NCBI RefSeq assembly: GCF_012971725.1
Contig: NZ_CP048833.1
Coordinates: forward strand, 3,162,001 to 3,226,000
DNA length: 64,000 bases
Reading direction: 5' to 3'
DNA from: Pseudomonas multiresinivorans
GTDB lineage: Bacteria; Pseudomonadota; Gammaproteobacteria; Pseudomonadales; Pseudomonadaceae
Shown: piece by piece, positions 58,298-64,000 of the stretch
Layout: each line of letters opens with the position of its first letter
How positions within the stretch are numbered: the first letter of the stretch is position 1
Position numbers and translations under genes: made by a program
Notes under the pieces: generated by a model
The model's input: the letters and a program-made list of their open reading frames with translations, nothing else
Told to the model about the DNA's origin: nothing
The model's database searches: none

Positions 58298-59061
58298 GCT
58301 GCCTTCTCCCTGAGCTTGGTTTCGTACTGGTCGACCAGCAGCTTGAACTGCCACAGGTCGTCTTCCAGCGCCTCGATGTAGTCCTCGTCGCGCTTGAACT
58401 CCTGCCACCAGAGCTGACGGCCGACGGGCTCAAGGGCAGGGCAGTACATTCCGACGTGCCAGAACTTGCGGCCCGTGATCCACATGCAGCCTTGCACCTG
58501 GTCCATGATCCCGCTGGCGTCGTTGTCGATGTGGAAGGCGCGAAGCTTCTCGGGGGCCAGGAAGCACTTGTACTCGCTGCCCCCGTCCTCGCCGATCAGG
58601 CCATCAGCACTGGCGCCGAAACAGCCATCGTCGGTAGTCACGAAGCCGGCGCGCTGAACCATCAGGCCTGTCTGGATTTCGTGCTCAATTCTGGCCATCG
58701 GCTCCAGTTCGTGGCCGCGCTTCATCTGCCAGGTTTCGAAGCCACCATCCAGGGGCTCGCCAGCAATGCGCTCCACCGCCAGGCTGAAGGCGTAGTTCAT
58801 GGCCACCTCTGATGGTTGACCGACGACCTCGCCGGCCATGACCTTGGTTATCGCTTCAGCCTTCGGGGCATGCTTGTAGCCAGCAATCTCGCGAGCGTCG
58901 AACTCACTACGACCGGCGAGAAGGGCATCGACATACTTCTTCTGCTGGTCGGTCAGGCAGCCAACCTTGGAGCGAGCCACTTCAAACATGCTGGCGGTTA
59001 TCACGCCTGCGCGGGCGCGGTGCCATTCAGAGCTGCCCTGGTCACATGAGATGAGGATCAT
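58294..59061 (-). CDS. YqaJ-family recombination exonuclease
   Basis: This 255-residue protein matches the YqaJ viral recombinase (lambda-exonuclease-like) family. Landmarks are QGSSEWHRARAGVITAS at the start and the PD-(D/E)XK core with Asp in ASADGLIGE and Glu-x-Lys in SEYKC. It resects dsDNA ends for annealing by the ERF protein encoded just upstream. Four-base overlaps link it to both neighbours. Confidence 0.9.
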   Translation of the reverse strand: MILISCDQGSSEWHRARAGVITASMFEVARSKVGCLTDQQKKYVDALLAGRSEFDAREIAGYKHAPKAEAITKVMAGEVVGQPSEVAMNYAFSLAVERIAGEPLDGGFETWQMKRGHELEPMARIEHEIQTGLMVQRAGFVTTDDGCFGASADGLIGEDGGSEYKCFLAPEKLRAFHIDNDASGIMDQVQGCMWITGRKFWHVGMYCPALEPVGRQLWWQEFKRDEDYIEALEDDLWQFKLLVDQYETKLREKAA

Positions 59062-59816
59062 TTCGACTTCTCCAGTTCAGCTTTGCGTGAGGTAACGGCG
59101 GCGCGGAGTTCATCTGCCCCAGCCACATCTTTGGCGGCTTGCAGAACCTTCAAGCCGGACTGCCACACGCCCTGGAGCTCGGCGCCGGTCTTCGCCGCTT
59201 TTACCTTGGCTACCAGGTCGCCCAGCACGGCATTTCGAAGGTCGTCGTTGTCGGCGGCATTGCCGTCGTCGTCTTCCTCGCCGATGGCCACGTTGAAGAT
59301 CATCTTCAGCAGGTAGCGCATCCCGTAGGAGGTGCCGGAGCCAAACGCGTGGGTCTTGGTCATCACGTCGCCGCCCTTGGCGCCCTTGCCGTCGGAGGGG
59401 ACGTGCGCTCGATACTGGCGGGTGTGGCCGGAACGGTGGCTTACGAAGCAGATCATGCCGACCATGCCTTCCGGGGCTTCCTCGGTGCCAAACGACAACG
59501 AGAAGCCTTCGGCCGTGTACACGGGACGGAGGGCCTTATCCAACTTCCCGTAGGTGGCGTAGGCGCTGCGGGTCTGGTTATTGGTGGCATCAGCCGCCAC
59601 TCGACCCATGTTCGCCTGGACGCGGGAAAGAGCATCGTTGAACTCGACCTCCGCTGCTCTGGCGTCCATCCGCTCCTTCATAGCCAGCAGGCGCTCCATC
59701 TTCTCGATGTCGCACTGCGGATCGGCAGCGGCGCGTTGGATTACCTGGAGAATGGTGGCCGACTCGGCCTGAACAACAACGGCAGATTCCTGCCGCTCTG
59801 CGATTGCTGTGGACAT
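59058..59816 (-). CDS. ERF-family single-strand annealing protein
   Basis: This 252-residue protein matches the ERF superfamily (QTRSAYATYGKLDKALRPVY, YTAEGFSLSFGT, and the GTSYGMRYLLKMIFNV segment). ERF proteins pair single strands in phage recombination and genome circularisation. It is first of the operon ERF-YqaJ-HTH-41aa. Confidence 0.9.
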   Translation of the reverse strand: MSTAIAERQESAVVVQAESATILQVIQRAAADPQCDIEKMERLLAMKERMDARAAEVEFNDALSRVQANMGRVAADATNNQTRSAYATYGKLDKALRPVYTAEGFSLSFGTEEAPEGMVGMICFVSHRSGHTRQYRAHVPSDGKGAKGGDVMTKTHAFGSGTSYGMRYLLKMIFNVAIGEEDDDGNAADNDDLRNAVLGDLVAKVKAAKTGAELQGVWQSGLKVLQAAKDVAGADELRAAVTSRKAELEKSK

Positions 59817-59977
59817 GGATATACCTCGCCGCGGTTGCCGCAGCCGGTTAAGGAAAGGGAAGGCGCTTACGGCGCCACTCGGCCAGATCGCACCCGCTGA
59901 TGGTCACCGTCGTGCAGACCGGTTGGAGGGGCTAGATGCTCTGGCTGCCGGGGTTTTTCAGATAGTCACCCAGCAAA

Positions 59978-59992
59978 CTCTGTTCTACAGAG
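59978..59992. promoter_or_regulatory. Small palindrome upstream of ERF operon
   Basis: Six-base arms CTCTGT and ACAGAG flank a 3-base centre, 162 bases upstream of the ERF gene. It could be an operator for an early-operon repressor. The support is position and symmetry only. Confidence 0.3.
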
Positions 59993-60060
59993 CATCGGTG
60001 TCCGCAGGAACTTTGTCGTTCCTAATTAATATCTACTCTTATTCTTTCTGAGAGGTCGTT

Positions 60061-60237
60061 ATGGGGTATTTCGTTGCGTTCGAGAAAGAGAATGGGAAGA
60101 CGGTTGTTGCGTCTTTTGCCTGCGCGCAGGATGAATTGACTTGGCCTTATCAGGGTGAGATTGATCAGAATGACCCTAAATGGAGAGAGTATGTTAAGAA
60201 CTTCCCATTCGGATCATTTCAAGATGTCATCGATTGA
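60061..60237 (+). CDS. Small acidic hypothetical protein (58 aa)
   Basis: This 58-codon ORF (MGYFVAFEKENGKTVVASFA) has AGAGG five bases before its ATG. The product is acidic, with aromatic residues (TWPYQGEI, WREYVKNFPFGSF). It is AT-richer than the early genes. Its 3' end overlaps the convergent SGNH gene by 11 bases. No family recognised. Confidence 0.6.
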   Translation: MGYFVAFEKENGKTVVASFACAQDELTWPYQGEIDQNDPKWREYVKNFPFGSFQDVID

Positions 60238-60991
60238 CGATAGTGCGGACTAGCGGCGCAACTCTGGTGTACGTTTGCTTTGCTTTTATCCCGTAGAGTT
60301 GATCGCTTGGGTGGACGCAGTCGCTGTACAAGTCCTTCCAGTGAGGAAGCGTCTGGATGTAGTCGTAGAATGGCACCAGTGGTGCATTCATGTTTGTCGC
60401 TGACCCGCGCAGGGCAGTTACAAATCGAGCTAGATTCCCGATGGTAGGCTGATAGCAAGTTGGATTTGGCTCTTGCAGAACAACTAATTTTCCATTGTTG
60501 CGCGCAGTCTGAATTAGCCAGCCAATGATCATTGCATAACTTTCTGGTGTCTCTTGGTACATGTCGGGGGTAGGGTTAGCGTTATAGGACTGATCATTGA
60601 GTCCATAGTTGAAGATGACAATGTCAGCAGGTGATTTTGCCATCTGTTCAGCCCAGGGGCGATTCCGTCCATCTGTCCCGCTTAGAAGTTGATATGCCTG
60701 CGTGCCACCAACTCCATTATTCACGACTAGCACGCTCTTTCCGAACTCGGACTGTAGCAGGTCTTGGAGGGCGTTTGGCTCGTTGTTCGGTGTAGTTGTC
60801 AGCTTCTGGTTGATTGTCTGTGCGCCGAGCGTAGTCGAGTCGCCATACATTTCCACAATGATGATTCTTTCTTGCGAAATGGCTAGGTTGGAAAGCACGC
60901 ATAGAAGGCAGGCAGTAAGAAGATGTATAGTTAGCGCTGCCCATCTTTGATGATCTGGTTGAATGCCCATCTTATATGTTCGACATGTCAT
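60227..60991 (-). CDS. Exported SGNH/GDSL hydrolase
   Basis: This 254-residue protein has an N-terminal hydrophobic signal or anchor (ALTIHLLTACLLCVLSNLA). The SGNH residues are Ser52 in YGDSTT, Gly95 in NNGVGG, Asn132 in YGLNDQ, and the Asp224-x-x-His227 dyad in SDCVHPSD. It probably acts in the periplasm on ester bonds of a glycan. The ATG overlaps the acyltransferase stop by four bases, so the two enzymes are made together. Base composition is clearly lower in GC than the host. Confidence 0.85.
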   Translation of the reverse strand: MTCRTYKMGIQPDHQRWAALTIHLLTACLLCVLSNLAISQERIIIVEMYGDSTTLGAQTINQKLTTTPNNEPNALQDLLQSEFGKSVLVVNNGVGGTQAYQLLSGTDGRNRPWAEQMAKSPADIVIFNYGLNDQSYNANPTPDMYQETPESYAMIIGWLIQTARNNGKLVVLQEPNPTCYQPTIGNLARFVTALRGSATNMNAPLVPFYDYIQTLPHWKDLYSDCVHPSDQLYGIKAKQTYTRVAPLVRTIVNR

Positions 60992-62100
60992 TGCGTGGCG
61001 ACCTCAGTTTGCTTTGTATTTGTCAGCCATTTCCCTGTGCGCATCATTGGGTTTTCAATGTATTTGTAGCTTGCATGCGAGAAAAGAATTGTTAATGTCA
61101 CGGATAGCGAGATGGCTATGGCTGCATCGAATGGCGTGGGTGCGTGAATCTTGCTTGCTACATATATTGCTGTAATTACAAGTATCATGTGCAAGATATA
61201 TATTGAGTATGATATTTGGCCTAGGTAGACGGCAGGCTTGCTGCGTAGAAGGCTGGATGCTGCTTGTTGTGCTGTTGACGTTTTTTTGCAGAGAGCGCAA
61301 TAAGAAACAAGGGCCCATATGATTAGAGCGGCCGAGTGCTCAGGGGTTATTGGTGCGGCGAGTAAGGCTGGAATTAATGCGGCTGGCCATTTCTCTGAAC
61401 TTAACTTGTAAGTATAGAAAGTGGCTATCCCTACAGCAAATAAAGGTAGATAATTTCCAATGTATCCGCCTCCCATGGATCTTCCGGTAATGGCCAGGAT
61501 AATCAAGCCTGCGGAAAGCACAATGAGCTTGGCGATTCTTTTGGTCCGTCCCAAAAGGAAGTATGCGGCCGGAGCAAGCAAATAGAACTGCCATTCGACT
61601 GATACGCTCCATGCTTGTCCAACCAATGTGTATGCGGAATTCTCCAGAATTCTGTCAGGGACTAAGCCCTGAATTAGTAGTGCGTGTGATAAAAAACTCC
61701 ATACGAGATTCTTTTCTGCAGAATCTATAAGTGAGATTCGCGCTTCTGTCATTGGGGCGGTAGGGGCTAGCTGAAGTATTTCCCTTGAAATAGGGAGCAT
61801 CAGAGTGGATATGATGAGAGCTACGAGGTAAATCGGGAAGATCCTGAAGGCCCTTTGCGTCAGGAACTTTCTGTAGTTCTGATGCTCTCTATCGAGGAGG
61901 CTAAAGATTACAAATCCGCTAAGTATTATGAATACCTGAACTGGAACTGTATTCCATAGGCTTGGGCTTGCAAAATTAAAGCTGATTGGGAGTCCGGACA
62001 TTACATGCCCTATCACAACCCATATCGCCAGAATTCCACGCAGGCCTTCATATTCTGGAATAAATCCTGAGTACTGACCTTTGAGTCTCGCATTGCTCAT
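60988..62100 (-). CDS. Acyltransferase-3 membrane protein (O-acetyltransferase type)
   Basis: This 370-residue protein has about ten hydrophobic helices and the acyltransferase-3 signature near the N-terminus (YEGLRGILAIWVVIGHV), with later motifs VGQAWSVSVEWQFYLL and SYSIYILHM. Such proteins move acetyl groups across the membrane to O-antigen or other glycans; in phages they alter the receptor (lysogenic conversion). It is strongly AT-richer than its surroundings, which points to recent transfer. It is coupled to the SGNH gene. Confidence 0.9.
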   Translation of the reverse strand: MSNARLKGQYSGFIPEYEGLRGILAIWVVIGHVMSGLPISFNFASPSLWNTVPVQVFIILSGFVIFSLLDREHQNYRKFLTQRAFRIFPIYLVALIISTLMLPISREILQLAPTAPMTEARISLIDSAEKNLVWSFLSHALLIQGLVPDRILENSAYTLVGQAWSVSVEWQFYLLAPAAYFLLGRTKRIAKLIVLSAGLIILAITGRSMGGGYIGNYLPLFAVGIATFYTYKLSSEKWPAALIPALLAAPITPEHSAALIIWALVSYCALCKKTSTAQQAASSLLRSKPAVYLGQISYSIYILHMILVITAIYVASKIHAPTPFDAAIAISLSVTLTILFSHASYKYIENPMMRTGKWLTNTKQTEVATQ

Positions 62101-62171
62101 CTGGAAGCCATTTCCCGCCTCGGCATTGTGGCGTGCATTCTAACGATCTTGAGGCGATGAAGGATATTCAA

Positions 62172-62258
62172 ATGTCCATCGCTCAGCAGCAGTTGCTGCG
62201 CATCTACTCCAACGCCGACCTCCGGGTCGGCATTGTCGTTTCTGGAGAACAGCCATGA
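62172..62258 (+). CDS. 28-codon ORF coupled to the lysis cassette
   Basis: A 28-codon frame (MSIAQQQLLRIYSNADLRVG) starts at an ATG with AAGGA seven bases upstream and ends in a TGA overlapping the next gene start (ATGA). It could be a leader peptide or the remnant of a longer gene such as a holin. A short hairpin (62214-62231) lies inside it. Confidence 0.42.
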   Translation: MSIAQQQLLRIYSNADLRVGIVVSGEQP

Positions 62259-62698
62259 CTACCCGAGGTGTCCGCAACTGCAACCCAGGGAACATCGACT
62301 ACAACCCGCGCAACGCCTGGCAGGGCCAACTCGGCCTGGAGCTTGGCGTGGCCAAGCCGCGCTTTGCGCGCTTCGACACCCCAGAGAACGGCATCCGCGC
62401 CCTAGGCAAGTTGCTGCTGGCTTACCGCGGCAAGGATGGCATGCCTGGGGTGGGCGCCCCTGGCATAGACACCGTGCGCGAGACTATCAGCCGCTGGGCG
62501 CCTGGCAACGAGAACGATACCGAGGCCTACATAGGCGCAGTTGCCAAGGCCCTGGGCGTGCAGCCCAACCAGGTGATCGACGTCCGGCTGCCGAAGACCC
62601 TGCGCGGCCTGGTGGTGGCGATTATCCGGCACGAGAACGGCGGTGTGCCGTACCAGGGCGCGGCGATCGATGAGGGTGTGCGGAGGGCGCTGGCATGA
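62255..62698 (+). CDS. Endolysin-like / structural protein P5-family phage protein
   Basis: This 147-residue protein has the pattern RGVRNCNPGNIDYNPRNAWQ then FDTPENGIRALGKLLLAY and WAPGNENDTEAYIGAV. The pattern is found in phage proteins annotated as virion or P5-type structural proteins, some suspected to degrade peptidoglycan. Its place directly before the spanin genes suggests the endolysin of this phage, but I cannot name the enzymatic class. GGAG precedes the ATG. Confidence 0.6.
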   Translation: MTTRGVRNCNPGNIDYNPRNAWQGQLGLELGVAKPRFARFDTPENGIRALGKLLLAYRGKDGMPGVGAPGIDTVRETISRWAPGNENDTEAYIGAVAKALGVQPNQVIDVRLPKTLRGLVVAIIRHENGGVPYQGAAIDEGVRRALA

Positions 62699-63216
62699 CC
62701 TGGTTGGACAGCAACTGGAAGCCCCTGCTGTGTCCGCTGCTGCTGTTTCTGGCTGCCGCAGGTGGCTGGCACGAGGGCAGGGCGCGCTTGGACGCCGCAT
62801 GGCAGTCCAGATGGGATGAACACGAGAAGCAGGACCAGCAGGCTGCAGCAGCATTCGCAGCGCGGGAGCGCACTGAGGAGCAGCGCCGCCAACAATCCAT
62901 CAACAGGGTGATCGAGGATGGGCAGAGAAACATTGAACAGGTGCGCGCTAATGCTGATGCCGCTGCTAATCAGCGCGTGCGGGACGCAGGCATCTAATAC
63001 GCCAACAGGATTGCTGCAGCTGAAGCCGGCCGCGATTCCTGCACTGCCGCCGCAGGCCAGGCAGCAGCCCAGCACTCCAGAGTGTTGGCCGAGCTGCTTG
63101 GAGAAGCTGACCGCCTGGCGGGTGTCTACGCAGAAGCAGCTGACGAATCCCGAGTGAGGGGACAGGCCTGCGAAAAGGCGTTTATTTCGCTTTCGTCGAG
63201 TGGACATTTCGATTGA
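62695..63216 (+). pseudogene. Rz-like i-spanin (DUF2514 type), broken by in-frame TAA
   Basis: The frame starts at an ATG overlapping the preceding stop and encodes an N-terminal membrane helix (PLLCPLLLFLAAAGGW) and a coiled-coil region. It hits a TAA at 62995-62997 after 100 residues. The same frame then stays open for another 72 codons with DUF2514-like sequence (VLAELLGEADRLAGVYAEAA and RGQACEKAF). This is best explained by a single nonsense change. A 100-residue product could still be made. Confidence 0.75.
62918..63157 (+). CDS. Rz1-like o-spanin lipoprotein, embedded in Rz frame
   Basis: This 79-residue protein is read in the +1 frame relative to Rz. It begins MGRETLNRCALMLMPLLISA with a lipobox ending at Cys21 (LISAC-G) and continues with a proline-rich part (KPAAIPALPPQARQQP), then two Cys (PECWPSCLEKL). 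These are hallmarks of Rz1 lipoproteins, which reach from the outer membrane to Rz. The frame is intact across the site where Rz is broken. Confidence 0.7.
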   Translation: MGRETLNRCALMLMPLLISACGTQASNTPTGLLQLKPAAIPALPPQARQQPSTPECWPSCLEKLTAWRVSTQKQLTNPE

Positions 63217-63314
63217 CGCGCCCGCCGAGAAGTTGACTATCCTGTGGATTGGCAGGAAGGCTAGCTGCCAGATTCTCAAAGGAAGATTAGTTTCGAACTA
63301 TCAAGGACTGACAT

Positions 63315-63731
63315 ATGTTCACTGATAAAGACCTTGCTCAGGCAATGCTCGCTCTTATGGTTTCCAGTGGCCTCATAAATCAGGATGAACTGGAGTTGCT
63401 ACGTCAGGGATCAACTGAAAACGATGTTCGCGAAACGCTAGGGGCAATTAGAATGAATAGGGCGTTCGCCAGATATTGGGCAGCACTCGGGGTGTGGATG
63501 CAGGCGAATGGTGGTGATCAAGGTAGCACGTCAGGAACTCAGGTTCCTGGTCGTGATAAAAGTCTAAAGCTCGACCTGTCGGCAAAGTCTCTTTATGAAG
63601 ATACATTTGGTGGTGTGAATAGATATATCAGTTCGGCGACATTTTCACCTATCAAGGCAATCTCTAATCACATGCGTTTCGTGAATTTTTACCTTCATGA
63701 AGAAGATAGTGAAAGTGATAGCGGAGACTGA
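63315..63731 (+). CDS. Hypothetical protein (138 aa), AT-rich
   Basis: This 138-residue soluble protein (MFTDKDLAQAMLALMVSSGL) is acidic, with a very acidic end (HEEDSESDSGD). AAGGA lies seven bases before the ATG. Its base composition differs from both the host and the early phage genes. It sits just after the lysis cassette, a common place for added phage genes. Function unknown. Confidence 0.65.
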   Translation: MFTDKDLAQAMLALMVSSGLINQDELELLRQGSTENDVRETLGAIRMNRAFARYWAALGVWMQANGGDQGSTSGTQVPGRDKSLKLDLSAKSLYEDTFGGVNRYISSATFSPIKAISNHMRFVNFYLHEEDSESDSGD

Positions 63732-63867
63732 CTAATCCGAACGCTTATAGAGTTCGCTTTTCAACGGTATAAGCGTATTCACTTCCACTTAAAGATCTGT
63801 TCTCAGCAAGGATTTTGAGGGGGAAAGGCTGCGCGTTTTCGCATGGTGGCAGGATGCAGGGTTATCT

Positions 63868-64000
63868 GTGGGGAGCGTCTGGCGTAGCAGAACTGTTCCC
63901 GTCGCCGCCAACTCCGAGATGTTCCCGAAGCTCCAGGCTGGCCGTCATGCAGCACTGCTACCGGCCAAGCCGAAGGAAGGACAGGAGGTGGAACTCTTCG
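63868..64000 (+). CDS. Possible partial phage gene at right edge
   Basis: The frame is open from 63793 to the window edge and has host-like GC-rich third positions at its end (TVPVAANSEMFPKLQAGRHA). A GTG at 63868 with AGGG six bases upstream is the only plausible start I see. Too little is visible to name it. Confidence 0.35.
   Translation, partial: MGSVWRSRTVPVAANSEMFPKLQAGRHAALLPAKPKEGQEVELF

Noticed and set aside
59978..59992. Palindrome CTCTGT-TCT-ACAGAG considered as a LexA box
   Set aside because: LexA sites need CTG and CAG about ten bases apart; here the half-sites are too close. It is kept only as a weak possible operator.
48374..64000. CRISPR arrays, toxin-antitoxin pairs and insertion sequences in the prophage
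   Set aside because: I looked for regular repeats, paired small toxin/antitoxin genes and transposases on both strands and found none that I can support.

Overview
This window is a stretch of a high-GC gammaproteobacterial chromosome, almost certainly Pseudomonas. The evidence is the fused nuoCD, paired monomeric (idh) and dimeric (icd) isocitrate dehydrogenases, gacA-uvrC-pgsA, clpS-clpA, a complete tusDCBE cluster and Pseudomonas-type REP palindromes. Gene order follows the block known in P. aeruginosa from nuo to gacA. The REP sequences and protein differences suggest a relative (for example the nitroreducens/citronellolis group) rather than P. aeruginosa itself; I cannot fix the species.

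Positions 1-11554 carry the nuo operon on the minus strand (nuoA to a partial nuoL), encoding NADH dehydrogenase I. Upstream is a 440-bp spacer with a strong Fur-box-like palindrome. Then follow a hotdog protein, aceA (isocitrate lyase), a group of small conserved genes with roxA, and the purB-hflD-mnmA-nudJ block. The divergent idh/icd pair, cspD, clpS-clpA, infA, and the trxB-aat-bpt operon come next. The plus-strand run ftsK-lolA-rarA-serS-cysG-lprI-like follows, then REP elements, a glutathionyl-hydroquinone reductase, the tusDCBE-ybiB operon, yccA, tRNA-Ser, gacA, uvrC, pgsA and a tRNA cluster (Gly, Cys, Leu). This part is ordinary core genome: respiration, the isocitrate branch point, translation and tRNA modification, protein quality control and cell division.

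From tRNA-Leu (48288-48373) to the right edge lies an integrated temperate phage or phage remnant. An integrase and a small DUF4224 (excisionase-like) gene sit just inside the tRNA. Minus-strand early genes follow in short translationally coupled operons: a DUF4406 gene and three hypotheticals; a C5 cytosine methyltransferase with a small partner; two small genes; and a YqaJ exonuclease/ERF annealing pair with an HTH gene. Between these operons stand single plus-strand genes, most predicted to encode membrane proteins or a lipoprotein. This is the layout of lysogenic-conversion (moron) genes.

At 60-62.1 kb an AT-richer pair (acyltransferase-3 plus a separate SGNH hydrolase) occupies the place where a lambdoid phage would keep its repressor, cro and replication genes. 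A plus-strand lysis cassette follows: a coupled 28-codon ORF, an endolysin-like/P5-family gene, an Rz-like gene broken by an in-frame stop, and an embedded Rz1-like lipoprotein gene that stays intact. The element runs past the right edge; its right attachment site, packaging and structural genes are not visible here. The points most worth a second look are the interspersed envelope-gene set with a shared upstream module, the acyltransferase/SGNH pair replacing the immunity region, and the Rz/Rz1 overlap.
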